Of a DNA stretch of 64,000 bases, positions 50,501 to 63,677 are shown piece by piece (positions within the stretch are counted from its first letter, which is position 1; every line of letters begins with the position of its first letter). The stretch covers positions 4,669,046 through 4,733,045 of the forward strand of contig NW_024881300.1 in assembly GCF_018691265.1 (NCBI RefSeq), written 5' to 3'. A program made the translations under genes and the position numbers. Source of the DNA: Tyto alba. Lineage: Eukaryota > Chordata > Aves > Strigiformes > Tytonidae. The notes beneath the pieces are model-generated. The model was not told where the DNA came from, did not search any database, and was given only the letters and a program-made list of their open reading frames with translations.

Positions 50501-53500
50501 AGTGTGAAGATGTAGTCCTGCCTCTTGGTCAGAATATCTTGCTGCTTGACAAAAGGGCAGATGTCTAAATGGAAGGCCAGAAGATGTTTCTGGCCGTGAT
50601 GTGGGGTATGTTTGAGGGCCCTCTCACCAATTCAGGAAAACCACCCCCAAACCTGAAGAGCATTTTCATCTCAAGCTTTTTCAGCAATATTAATGAGCTT
50701 TGTGTTTGTTAGCAAAACTGTATTCTCCCAGGCTGTAACAAGGTTAGCTCCTCTAGTCAGACTTCAAGGTTTAGGCTGGAGTTTTTAACCTAAATAAAAC
50801 CTAAGACGCGAATGTGAGAGCGCCCTGGCTGACCTGAGAATTACAGGGGAGCACTGGGATGAATGTCCTGGTGTTCGGAGTTAAAGATCTCCTGCCCTCC
50901 TAAGCATCAGAAGAATAGCAGTGCACCAGGACCAGGGTTTGGCTTTACAAAAACTTTAAGACAGAAGTCCCCATGCATGTCACGGGAAGCTTTGCTTTGA
51001 TAAAGACTTGTGACCTGTTGTTTAAGTTCAGTTTAGACAGTCAACCCGAGCTAAGGATGTAATCTTTTGCATTGCAGAGCCACTTGTAGAAGGATGAGCC
51101 TCTCCTGGGGACAGGAGTGACCAGCAGTGACAAACCAAGCCATGAACTGGCCTTGCTCCATGTTCCCCGTGAGAGGTGAGGGTGTGCAGGAGGAGGCACT
51201 GAGCAACTCTGAAAGGTGGGTAAAGCTTGGGACTGACTGTCCCACATGCCTGTGGCTTTCCAGAGATGTTTGTCTACACTTGGGTTCTTACTGTTGTGCA
51301 CAGCAGTGTTGAAGTGAGGCTGTGCTGGAGTAATGTGCTGAATAGGGATTATATAACTCTCACTGGAAGTGGCCTGTGCTTGATGTAAAACAGTGAGCCC
51401 AGGTCATTAATTTCTCATCCTATTTTGGGACAGAATGTATGGGTCTGACTTGTCATCTGTTTAAGGATGTAAGAGAGCAAACCACCTTCACCCAAAAGGC
51501 ACCCCGACCTCTCTTGGAAACTGGTAGAGACATCTGATTTAAGTAGTGGATTTTGGAAAAAATAGCTGAGGTTGCTTCTCAGTCTGAGAAGCCAGGAAGT
51601 GAGTAAACTGTTTTCCTCTTGCTTTTGGTTGAAGGTCTGACTTTCTTTAGAAGATCTGCAACCTCTGAGCTCCTGGAAAGCCGAACCAGAGGGGTTGATG
51701 GATAAACACTTCTGAAAAATTGAGTTACTTTATACTACTCCTTAAGGTTGTTAGTGCTGTCCAAGCTGAACTCCTGTCGTGTCTTCTATAAACTCCTATG
51801 AACTGTCCTGTAAAAAGCCAAATGGAAATGTTCACTTTGTGTTTTTATCTTCTGCTTTATTGATTGCCTTGTTTCCCTGCTTAAACTGTCATAATATACT
51901 GGTCCAGGAATTACAGTATGTATTGGTTCACAAACGTAGGCAAGCAAAACTGTGAGTAAATGGGTTACTGTGTTAGGTTGATTTTTCTCTAGTGAATTAA
52001 AGCAACTTGTGCACGTGTGACCTATGATGAATTTCAGCAGATGCCATGGTGCTAGAAGTGGGATCACACAACACCCAGAGGAGTTGCAGTCTGCGCCATC
52101 AGAGCTGTTTTGAGTTGCAGTAGGGAAGACTGAACCTTGTGACAGTTAGGATGCAAAGTTATTTGATTTGCTCTTTCTAGTATTCTAGATTAAATTATCA
52201 CATGCAAGCAAAAGAAAACAGCAAACAACATAAGAATAAGAAATTAGATGCTTGCCTGTAGCTTTAGCAATGGATTGTCTGACTGACACTTAAGGTGACT
52301 TCTGCAGATTGCTAAAATACTTTCTGAATTGAATACAGCTGGGGAACTGTCTGATAGGAAGCTGAAAACTGGCCCATCCTGTAATGCCTGTATGCCTGTA
52401 GTCAAACATACTGAGAATCTCCCCCCACTCCTCTCCCAACTTTGAGGTGTCAAATACCTGTAAAGCTCTGAATGTGCCAGACCTAAAGGGTTATAAACCT
52501 GGTGAACTATGCTGTATTCACTAAATTCCAATAATAAATTGAATGATCAAACCTTGGAAGGAGCAGATTGATGTAGCCCGGTTGACTGTCGGGATGGATG
52601 CAGCGCTCTGCCTGCTGAGAAGCCAGGCTGCAGATCCTGCCTAGCTTACATCAGTGGGAAATCGGCATCTGGGCTGCTGATTTTGTGTGTGATTCTTTGT
52701 AAAATGTAATCTTTACCATTCATTCCTACAACATTTTTTTTTTTTCTTGTAACCACCACACAGTGTTTATTTGATCACGCTGAGAACCGACATCTTATCT
52801 GGTCTTCTGACTTTTTCCTTTTGAAAGAGATAACGGAGGAAGGGGGGATCAGAGCAGGGAGGGAGAGTGGTATTGTGGGTAAATATCCTATTTGCATCTG
52901 CACAGTTAGTCACAGTTGAATATTAAAGTTCCTGTTTATTTTCAGCAGCTTTCACAATGTGAAACTGAAATTCTGTTTATTTTTTATTCGAGCTGTAGTT
53001 TTGGCTCTTTTCCTTCAAGAAGGATACTAGAGTTGCTCCACATTGGGAGGTTTACGAAGTTCAGGCAGTGCATACATGAATTAGAAACAAATAGGCTTAA
53101 TTTCCTAAGGTCTTACAGGACTGTTAATGGTTAAGCCTGGCTAAGGGGTTGTGCTTTCCTCCTTAAACAGTTCTCTCCCCTTCATCTAGAAGAACAACAT
53201 TTTTACTTCATACAGTCACTAGAAAAAAAAAAAAAGAAGTTACTTTGTAAGTGACCCTTGACTGTATTGGCTCTTGTGGCTGACCCAAGGTTAAAGGATA
53301 CCGAGATAGCTCAAGCCTGCTTTCTGTCAGTGTTTCCACTCTACAGGAACTCCTGGAGATGCCTTGGTGGGAATCCAGTGATAAAACTGGGACTCATTTC
53401 TCACGTACAGAAAGGAAAACAAAACCGAGGAAAGAATGTTTCCTGCTCCTCTTTGGTCAGTCGATAAGCTTAATTGGCCAGGCCTGCCTGCTGTACATTG

Positions 53501-55960
53501 ATTGTACCTACTAATAAAAGAGCTATTGATTGGCACTTTATTTAGCACTGGCTTGCATGGACTATAGTTCCTGCTAATGTTATTACTACATCAACCTTTT
53601 CCTGTTCCCCAGCTCTTTAGTGCTATAAATTATGTCAAATGCCACCAGTGTTTTCAGTATTCTTGGACCCTTGGACAGTTTTCTTTAGGTTTTTGACCTC
53701 CTTAGTACACAGTGTGTCACATCTAATATGTGTGAAAATGTCTAATGGGATGCGGGAGGAATGTAGACGCTAACTTGTTATGAAAAAGTACTGGAATTGT
53801 TATGCCTACGTCTTAGGTTTTAATCAGACTTCAGAAATCAAAGAAATTGGTATTCCTTGACATCTATTTAATGTGACTGTGATTAGTGAGCAGTGGTGGC
53901 AAATTAGTGGAGACAAATATCTGTATCTGGAAACTTGCACTATCTTCGTAACCTTGCTATAACCAATAGTCTGGCATATAGGCTCCTGTCTATATGTGAA
54001 AGCCCCAGATATAATGTAAAGATGGGGTTTGATTAAATAAACTTAAGAGACTAAAAGCAAACATCTCCAGCAGTTCCAGGCTGTGCAAGTGTGGTACTTG
54101 GCTTCTTTGCTGCCAATGCTAGGGCTGTACTGAAAGCAGAAATGTAATTGGGATGGAAGAGTCTCAGTTGTTAAAGCACAGAGCAGTGGTCCTGTGCCCA
54201 TCGCGGGAGCAGATCTGGGACCACATTGGTAAGAAGTGCTGCTCTTGATCTCAAGACAGAGGGTTTAGGAGCTCAGGCAGGTAACTGGTATTTCAGACCT
54301 GGTTTCAGTTCCCAATCTGCCGTAAAAGATTTTGTTACTGTGGATGAATGATATAGTTTTCTGCATCCCATTATGAAATTAATATTGATAGAGCCTAGCA
54401 CAAGAAGCCCTGCCTTGGTTGAGGTTCTGCCTGTGCTACTGTAATGTGACCCCTTAGTGTGCTTTATAAAGAAAACTTCTCAGGCATCAATAAAAGTTCA
54501 GTGGAAATGAGCAAGAACAGCTGGTCAACACTAATGTGTAGTCCTTCTCTGGATGATAATCGTTCAAAAAAATTAAAGTCAAAATATCCGGTTTTTGTTT
54601 AAATTGCACATTAGTTTGGAAGGAGTTTGGTGTTTGTCTAAATTTCTTGATAAAGCTTCAGTCTTTGCGCAGCTGCTGGATGGAGGTGGTTTGTGTAGGC
54701 ATTGCTTAAAAGCATTAACACTGTTGAATCATGAAACCAATGCTTAATTCTTTACCTCCAGCAAAGCTTGCGCTGAACTTAATGACTGAGGACAGGGATC
54801 TAGGTAATGGAGATAGCCGTTCATAGCTGTAAGGAGTCACTGTTCAGTGAGCATCTGCAGTGTAGCATTGCTGAATTGGTAAGTAGCATTTTGTCCCAGC
54901 AATTCAGGAGTGGGTGACATATCTCTGATGTTGTTTCTGCAGATCCCAGAAACTTGGGCCAGCCTTGTGGGTGATAATAGGGGAGTTTGGACCCCTCAGG
55001 ACAGACATACGGGCCAGATGTCAGAGGCTTACCTGGCATTTAAATGTTGAGATCATTAGCATAAACTTGGGAGAGAGCTCCCTCGGAATTCTGGCTGTTA
55101 GTGTCATAGCAGGAATTGGAAGGTGCTGAGATCTCCAAACCCTGGCTTTATGCTGCTTAGAAAAGGAGAGCAATAGCTCACTTTTGTGGACTGAAACAGT
55201 AATATAAAATATACTTTAACTTTTTGTTTACTTTCCTATACATTAACCGGACATACAGTTACTTGCACATACCATGGCAAGTCAGAGTTGTGAGCAGCTC
55301 TTTGGAAAGTTTTTCCTAAGTATGTGCCAGTAAAGAATTAATGGTACCCACAGCCAACATAGGCAGTACTTCACAAACTGAATTGTGAATTCCTCCATAA
55401 AGAAATTCAATGGTCCCTCTTTTTTAAAGGCTTTTTTCACCAAGAAAAACAGTAAGAAACTTTATTAGCAACTTTTTCCAAACATCCCTTTTGAATGTAG
55501 GATTGGTGTTATCTGTTCTGTAGGAGAGTGGAATGCATTGCAAGAAAAATAGTTTTAATGTGTTAAATATCCGACTCCTTCTCTGGAATATTTGCTTTCT
55601 CTACTGCTTTAGTTCATAATATGACATTCAGATATTACTTTGAAGAATCATTGACATCTATACGTAAATGTATTGATGCCTACATCGCATTAAGATTAAT
55701 CTATATTTTGAGAGAGAAACAGAACAGTGAATACTTATATGCAGGTTCTTTACCTTTGCACCTCTGTTTATGTATTTATTCTGACATAAGAGCATTTGCA
55801 CTAACCTATGCTGTAGGAGATTCTTAAAACCAGCCCGGAAATTAAAGATGGAAAAGATGACAGACCCACATTGCAGACTTCAAATATAAGGTATCTGCGA
55901 AGATGATAAATTACTGAGGAACTTGGTAAACTTAAAATCCAGTAGATATGACTACACTTA
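38597..55960. other. Intergenic gene desert
   Basis: About 17 kb with no recognised exon, RNA gene or transposon. There is a small GC-rich patch near 39,655-39,800 and a strong acceptor-like site at 40,131-40,148. Octamer ATTTGCAT is at 52890-52897. The frame at 47,926-48,267 (minus, 113 codons) is unassigned and probably chance. Confidence 0.5.
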
Positions 55961-56958
55961 TGGTTTGAGCTCAGAGGTCCACTGAGCACCAAGCACCACA
56001 CAGCTGCTCACTCTTCCTGCTGAGAAGGAGAAAATAAAGCAAAGACTTGGGACTTGAGATAGGACAGGGAGGGATAAATCACACATTATGGTCGCAGGCA
56101 AAAGCCGAATTTGTTAGGGGACAAAAACCCATAAATTTATTACAGACACTAACACCACCACCACTTAATGGACAGGGTAGGACAGTGAGAAGCATTACCA
56201 CATCTTAAACACCTTCTCCCTCACCCCCTCCTTCCTGGGCTCAGCTCTGCTCCCAATCTCTCTACGTCCTCCCCCCAGCAGCTCAGGGGCAGAGAATGGG
56301 GGGTGCAGTCAGTGCTGGTGCTTCTTCCATCTTTGGTGAGGGGAGCTTCTGGAACTTCTTCCCACTGCTCCAGTGTGGTCCCCCTCTCACAGGAGACAGT
56401 CCTCCAACTTTTCTTCAACTGGAGTCCCTCCCGCAGGCTGCAGCCCTTCCTGAGCTGCCCCGGCGTGGGTCACCCCCACATGCTGCAGTCCTCCCAGCAC
56501 CCAACTACAACAGCGGGGGCTGCTTCTTCCCACAGAGTCCTGGCTGCCTTTGGGTGCAGCCACCTTAAATGGCAGTGTGGGGCCCCACAGAGGCCGTATA
56601 TCAGTGTCTGCTCCACCACAGACCTCCACGGGTGGCGGGGGGGGCCCCCCTGCTGTCTCACCACAGGGTACAAAGTGGGGGCCTCTGCTCTGGCACACCT
56701 CCCCCCTCCTTTCCTTCTCCATTCCTCCACTGACGTTGGTGTTCATGGAGATGTCTCAACTCTTCCTCACAGCTCCAACTCCTCCTCCCAGGCCCCTTCT
56801 TAAATACGTTATCGCAGAGGTGCAGCTGAGCGGCTCGGCCTTGGTGCAGAGGTGGGGCTGCCTTGGAGCCGGGGGAGCTTCGAGAAGCTTCTCACAGGGG
56901 CCACCGCTGTAGCCCCCTCCCCTGCTACCCAAAACCCCACCACTCACTCAAGCTCACA
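55961..56958 (-). mobile_element. Solo LTR of an endogenous retrovirus (copy A)
   Basis: About 1 kb LTR in minus orientation. Its 5' end (TGTGAGCTTGAGTGAG) is near 56958 and its 3' end (GAGCTCAAACCA) near 55961. It contains a TATA-like ATTTAAG in GATAACGTATTTAAG (near 56800) and an AATAAA on its own strand at 56142-56137. The words GGTAGCAGGGGAGGGGGCTA and TGAGAAGCTTCT resemble LTRs common in neoavian, especially passerine, genomes (ERVL-like, by memory). No internal retroviral genes flank it, so it is a solo LTR. It is about 95% similar to copy B over about 540 bp. Open frames inside it are not genes. Target-site duplication is not clear. Confidence 0.75.
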
Positions 56959-59900
56959 ACAAGTTGATACTCTAACATTTTTGTGTTCTACTTCATGCCC
57001 ATCAAATCAACTCTCAGATGAAAAAAATTCTTTGTGGTTAATGAAATCTTGGGAGGTGAAGCATATCTTGTTTCCTCATATCAAAGACTATTTCTTCTAA
57101 CACTCATTTCTAATGCTTTTGAAAGGACCTTGTATTTAAAAACTGCTTTTTATAAAAAAGTTTTGGATCTCAAACAATAACAAATGAATCTACATGACAT
57201 CCCACAGAAAACAGCATTTTTCACAGCTTCAGAGGCTTAATCTGCAAGAGAGCAAGATGTGAGTGAGGATCAGGTCTGGAGGCATGAAAGCCCAGGGCCT
57301 TGCTTCTGATACCATTATCAACTCCATGGAGCAGTGCTGATTTATAGCAGTTGAGGTTCTGGCTCTGAAATGCTTCTGGAGACATGACATCCCTTGTGAC
57401 TCTTGGGAGTTTTATAACTTCATTCTTCCTTGTCACTCTCATTATAATACATGCAATGAGGAACAGACTACCTGTGCTTTGCCTGGTAGTGCTCTGTTAC
57501 AACTTTAGTGGGTTTGGAAGTCCAGTGTTCACTTTGTTTTGAGTGTTTGAGCTTTTCACTGGTGGATATTGCTCTGCAATGAAGTGCTTTCAGAGTGCAT
57601 TTATGTATAGGAACATTTCTCATCTCCATTTTGTATTTCATGAAGCCCTCATTCCAATTTTCCCGTTGCACCAACTTCAGCATAGTGTCTCTAATTTTTT
57701 TTTTTTTCCGTGTGGGAGCAGTTGTAGATGGAATTGCATGGAGCTTGTCAGTTTTTCTGTCAGAAAATGGGCCTTGGAGACATGAGCAAGCTGCAGTTAC
57801 GTGCGTGTACAGAGGGAGACAACTTGCTCACGTGCCGCAGTGCCTTCTGGCCAGTTTGTGACTGGGCTTCCCCTCCAGCCCTGGGCTCGGCCAGAAGACT
57901 GGCTGCCGCAGCACTCCCCTGTGCTCCTGGGGTGGGGGTTTGGCACGGCGCGGCCTTGGGTGGGCAGAGCTGTCAGTGCTGTGCAACGGGAGCCTCTCGT
58001 GCTTCCCTGCCGTGGGGAGCACCTCCTCCTGCCCTGTTAGCCTGACCGTTACAGACCCACGGTGCAAGGGGAGCCCGCAGGCTTTGCATGCTAATTAAAG
58101 GTGAAAATTACTGTAAACCAAGCAAAAATTAGCAAGGAACAGAGGAAGCATAATATGTTTTCCATTCGTTAGCTGTGTGTGTGATTTAGAAGTGTAATGA
58201 ATCTGCCCCTGTAATTCCAGCTGCCACTTGCTTGGCACCCTCGCAGGGCAGCGGCGGAGTGGGGAGGTGATGTTGGCTGTCGTTGTTCCAGGTGTCTCCA
58301 GCCCTGCTGCGCTCTCCCGAAATACCACAGGGTTGGTAAGCGCCGGTACTGTGCAGCACGGTGGGAGTCAGACTGTTGCTGGAAACGTGAAGCAGTTGTG
58401 GAAACTCTGCTGTGCCTGTGCACACTGTGACTTACAGTGGTTTATAAATCTGACAACCTGGCTCCCCTTCACACAGAGAGGGGAAGGCTCTCTAGGATTC
58501 CCCACAGCCAAACTGCAACTGCCTACTCCAAAACCTGAAGCAGCTGAAGCCAGTGTTCAAATAAGGGCTATAAAATACAAATGTGCATTGTGGCCAGCTA
58601 TTTTAACAGGGCTGTAACTACTGCAGATAATGTGACGTCCCTGTGCCCTGCACTTGCATGAATGCTGGCACTGGGTTGCACATAGGAAATGCTCTGAGAA
58701 ACACCTGTAACAGCCCAAAACAAACTGTGCAATAAGATCTGTAACAGAAGTGGTTAGGGAAACAAGGGTCTACCACTAAATACAGCAATGTTAACCCCAA
58801 AATCAGGACCACAGAATGTGATCATGGGTTAGAAGTTGGTGTCTTCTGCTACTAGTACTTCATCCTGTTTTTGTTCTACTCTGAGCTGGGCTCCCATTGG
58901 GAAGGTTCTGTTCTTTAACTGGTGCAAGTTAAAAATCAGCAAGCTAATTCCATAATTATTTTTCAAGAAGCAAAACTCAGCTTTACAAGTTGAATTCGGA
59001 TATACCAGGGTGTGTTTGACAGTGCTTCATACCTCACAGTGCTCCCAAGGCAAGTATTAATTGCCCCATAAAACATGCTCTGTCGTGTCTTGTGGCTCAG
59101 TGTGTTACATGTCTGTGCGAACTTGTTTTATAGCCCTAACAGCCCACTACTGCTTCTGAGAAATGTTTTCCTTTTAATGGAGGAAAGAAAAACAACATTT
59201 AAAAGTATTATAACGGTGACAAGGAAGAAAGAATGCTATAGAATTTCCACTGGCCAGAAAAGCTGTCACAGTTTAAACACCTGTTATAAATGGGTACACA
59301 TATATTATTTTGTGTTAAGAAGTCTTATGTCTAGAAAACAAATTACTCTCCTCTAATTTGAGGCATTACCTGATATCTGGGGAAAATGTTGCCTTGCCTT
59401 GACTTGGAGCAGAAGGAGGAAGGCACATGCAGCTGCAGCCACCCCCGTGGCAAAGCTGTGCTTGGTGCTCCAGAACGTGCTACGGGCTTCGTAACCTCAC
59501 TGCGTCCAACAGCAGTTGCTGTGGATCTGGCTGTGATTTATCGAAGGTGTTTCCACAGTAGTGATGGCAACTGAAAACAGAGTGGACCTCTTGACTAAGG
59601 AGAATTTTAATTGTCCTTCACAAGTCTTCTAGTTCCCACTCCCACATCTCCAGGAATGAGAATGAGCAAATAGATGACAACCTAGCCCTAAAGATTTACA
59701 CATGGCAGAGCTTCACTGAGGTCAAAAAGGATTATTTCCAATGTCTAATAGCAAGCATGTGTCCGAGTCTGTGTGGGGCCAGGTTCCAAATAAAGGAGAG
59801 AGTATCCCTGTATATACACACTAGTAGGTGTATAGTAGCAGTACCTGGAGGGGTTTGTGGGAATACATCCTTCCACCTAGTTTAGGTGCCTGCACTGCAT

Positions 59901-62808
59901 GACAAGTCTCTCTCTATGCTGAATGAGAAGAGATGCTTTCCCCAGTCACCTGGATCCCCAATTACCTTTGGTTTCCTTCCTCACAATTATTTTTGGGGTT
60001 CATCTTTATGATCAGAGTAAGGTTAGTTCCTCACCCCATTCCTTCCTGGTTGTCTTCTGAATTGTGATTGTGAGCAGGCTTGTAGTCAAGCCCCAGTAAG
60101 GGGTTTGGAACGCGCTGTTCCTCTTTAAAAGGTATTTTTAGCCCATTTCCCCCTGTGCAATAAGTAGTTAATACTGGATTTAGTACCTGCTGTGCTGTGA
60201 GCTATTACCTTTGTGATATGGGAGCATTTTATAGCCACTTTTCACTCCATACTGCTGGCAGAATGCTTTCACGATGTGTATATATGTTGAAGATTCAGAC
60301 TTCAGATTTGTCGATGTGTTGCCAAGTGTCTAGCATAGGCACCCAATTAAACTGTAATTTAGTTTTTCTTGGTTTGTGCTTTGCTAAATCTGGACGATTT
60401 TTCTGCTTTTAGCTCAAAAGTGAGGAAAGATCCAAAGATATTCAAGTGACAAGTTTCTGGCAAGGAGAAGATCCAACTGAAGTTTACTCATTAAAAACTG
60501 AAAAAATACGATTTTCTCTACCAAAACTAAGCTGAAGGTCTTGCCAAGGTTTAGACTAGAATATCTGTGTTGCAGCATATGCCATCTAATATACACAACT
60601 TCTACATATAAATACACAATATTTTCAGGCACTGCTGCTACACAGTAGTTGAGCAGGAAATTGTTCTTATTTGCAAGTAATGCTATGTGAAGTGAAAGGA
60701 TACTCTAATTTATGAATAAGTAAATCTTGCTTTTACAAGAGTTAATTCCATTATTTATAAATAGTTTTAATTTTACAGTTGGAAGTTAGAACCTAATTCA
60801 TAAACAAATGTTTTGAAGATTTATGAAGCACTCCCTTTGTGTTCTCCTTAGGACACACAAGGAACGTGCTTCCCCCGCCCATGTAAATTATCCTTTGTGA
60901 AATCCATTTTTGTGATTTATCAATCCTTTCTACCCTTGCTTGCAGGCTAATGTATCTGAGAGCGCTACAGTGCGTAACAGTCCCTTAAATCAAGGGGAAG
61001 TAAGGAGTTTTGTTAAAGTAGATTAAGAAGTTGAAGGGGGCAGTTCCACAAACCACTACTCACGTCAGCGTCCTCAGTGCTTCTAAGAGCTCCAGTTCTA
61101 GGAAGAGCTTTGCGCCGTCGGCACTGAGGTGTGCTCAGCCCTTTGCTGCTGGAGCTGAGGCAGTCCTCTGAGCCGGGGTGGGGATGGGAAGCTGAGGAAA
61201 GGAGCCAGTTTTGAGGTGATAGAAAATTAAGCTTTTTGGAAGAAAAAGTAAGGCCAAGAGAAGAAGTTTTTAAGGAGAAGGAAAACCATGCAGTTTGACT
61301 GATGCTGTATGTAAGCTGCTTCTTGCCTGTCAGAAACAGCAGCAACAAAAACCAATCCCCCCCACAAACAAAACATGTATTCAATTCCTGTGATTCACAC
61401 AGCTTCAAAATGAGCTCCTGGAAGGATAGCAGTGTGGCATACTTTATAAGAAATGTGATATCTTGTCACTTTGATGCACACAATGTCTAACCCTTCAAAA
61501 AAAAAAAAAAAAGTCTGTGGTCCCAGATAGTTTTGTTGAAGCTTCAGTTTCCTGGCTGGGTCTTGCTACAAAACTCTGAGGTCATGTTCATAGAGTAAAT
61601 GCTTTCAGAGGCAGTGGCTCCCTGTCTGGCTAGAGCTCCAGGAGGGACTGTAATTTCAAGATGGAATCTTGGGCATAACACTGGAATGTTAAGTATTCCT
61701 TGTTTGGGCTTTTTTCTTTTTTCCCCTTGGATACTGATAGAGCAATTTCCGTGGTAGCAACTGGCAAGATGTTCCTGGTCAGATTGAGAGCCTGAAATCT
61801 GATAAAAACAAGGCTATCGAGATTTATCACCAACAAGGCCAAGTTAGGGAGAAAAGACCGAGGAGAGTTAACTTTTCTGAGCCCTTCTAAAACAAGAAGC
61901 CTTAGCCTGAAGGCATGGAGAGCCCTCGTGGCACAAGGTCAAGGACTGGGGTGTCCTCGGTGAAAGGGAGGCAGGAGGACACAGCTATTGCCTGATGAGA
62001 GCCTGAAACTACTGAGAGCCTGGGGAGCATCCGGGCTGCAAAGTATTTGGGCGTGTTTTATTGCTAGAGAGGCCAAATTACTTTTTCATGGGAACATCAG
62101 TGCAGTAGCAGGACTCAGTATGCTTAAAAATTAGGGGTGAGGTAGATACATTGTTAATATCTGTGCTTGTTATCCGTGGAAGAAACTGTGTGCTTATGTT
62201 GAGGGAAGTAGCCTGATCAATTCATGACTTGCATGGGCTTGGGCAAAGGCAAAGTTAGTTTTCTTTAGGTGTCCAAGCAAAGCGTAGGCATGTTTCAGTG
62301 ATGGGGTTTAGCAAGATCACTTTAAATTCCCATGGTAAGTCAACTGTCTTACTACACCCTGGCCATAAAAACTATATTTGCTAGCCATGGGATTGTGTAA
62401 GTATGCAGCTCATCGGGACACATAAACTTAAAGCTTTGGCCAAGTCTGCAACAATACAAAGAGTTTTATTAAGACTTTGTTCAGTTTGATATTGTTTGCC
62501 TTTAGACTGTGGTTATGTTTGAGTTATGAAAATGCATAAAGTAAGCAGGTAATTCCCTCTAGAAATATTGTAACTTTGCTATTCTTTGCAAATGCCTAAT
62601 AGATATGTAATTTGCTTGGTAAATTACTGAAGGTGAATTAGTCTGTAACATTTGTACTCCAGTGCGTCAGTTGAGGCTGCAATGTGCTAAGTCCTGTTTG
62701 GATTTAGAATTAAATATATTTTGCTGACTAGATGGTACAGCCTACATAAACTTGAATCTGTTACTTCCTTACAAAGTGTTTGAAATAATATGGTGGCTGA
62801 TGGCTCAG
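56959..62808. other. Single-copy DNA between inverted LTR copies
   Basis: About 5.9 kb flanked by LTR copy A (minus) and copy B (plus). ATGCTAATTA occurs at 58088-58097 next to TTTGCATG. Open frames around 57,730-58,620 follow a locally GC-richer stretch and are not recognised as genes. Confidence 0.5.
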
Positions 62809-63361
62809 TGTCTTGGGTTTGAGTGAGTGGTGGGGTTTTGGGTAGCAGGGGAGGGGGCTACAGCGGTGGCCCCTGTGAGAAGCTTCTCGAAGCTCCCCCT
62901 GGCTCCAAGGCAGCCCCACCTCTGCACCAAGGCCGAGCTGCTCAGCTGCACCTCTGCGATAACGTATTTAAGAAGGGACCTGGGAGGAGGAGTTGGAGCT
63001 GTGAGGAAGAGTTGTGACATCTCCATGAACACCAACGTCAGTGGAGGAATGGAGAAGGAAAGGAGGGGGGAGGTGTGCCAGAGCAGAGGCCCCCACTTTG
63101 TACCCTGTGGTGAGACAGCAGGGGGGCCCCCCCCGCCACCCGTGGAGGTCTGTGGTGGAGCAGACACTGATATATGGCCTCTGTGGGGCCCCACACTGCC
63201 ATTTAAGGTGGCTGCACCCAAAGGCAGCCGGGACTCTGTGGGAAGAAGCAGCCCCCGCTGTTGTAGTTGGGCGCTGGGAGGATTGCAGCATGTGGGGGTG
63301 ACCCACGCAGGGGCAGCTCGGGAAGGGCTGCAGCCTGCGGGAGGGACTCCAGTTGAAGAAT
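62809..63361 (+). mobile_element. LTR fragment, plus orientation (copy B)
   Basis: Begins TGTCTTGGGTTTGAGTGAG and matches copy A in the opposite orientation as far as the word CCAGTTGAAGAA near 63361. The rest of the LTR (about 400 bp in copy A) is missing. TATTTAAG at 62965-62972 corresponds to the TATA-like element. Open frames on both strands here arise from the LTR. Confidence 0.75.
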
Positions 63362-63429
63362 GGTGTTCCATGCTGGAGCAGTGTGGGAAACGCTGTGGCC
63401 TCTGGGAGGGACTCACATTGGGGAAAGTT
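63362..63429. other. Junction sequence between LTR copies B and C
   Basis: About 70 bp that matches neither copy A at this position nor any sequence I recognise. It keeps LTR-like words (GGAGGGACTC, GAGCAGTGTGGGAAA), so it could be part of a longer variant of the LTR. Confidence 0.4.
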
Positions 63430-63677
63430 CACCTCCCCCCCTCCTTTCTTCCTCCGTTCCTACACTGACGTTGGTGTTCATGGAGATGTCACAGCTCCAA
63501 CTCCTCCTCCCAAGTCCCTTCTTAAATATGTTATCGCAGAGGTGCAGCTGAGCGGCTCGGCCTTGGTGCAGAGGTGGGGCTGCCTTGGAGCCGGGGGAGC
63601 TTCGAGAAGCTTCTCACAGGGGCCACCGCTGTAGCCCCCTCCCCTGCTACCCAAAACCCCACCACTCACTCAACACA
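63430..63677 (-). mobile_element. LTR fragment, minus orientation (copy C)
   Basis: The first about 250 bp of the same LTR in reverse orientation, with terminus TGTGTTGAGTGAG at 63677. It forms an inverted repeat with the start of copy B (62822-63075). It has a small deletion after GTTGGAGCTGTGA relative to A and B. It ends at GGGAGGTG, where its homology to A stops. Confidence 0.75.

Noticed and set aside
62805..63468. Open frames of about 200 codons on both strands near 63 kb, and similar ones at 56.3-56.9 kb
   Set aside because: They lie wholly within LTR sequence and occur in both orientations in each copy. LTRs are non-coding and no retroviral internal gene is present.
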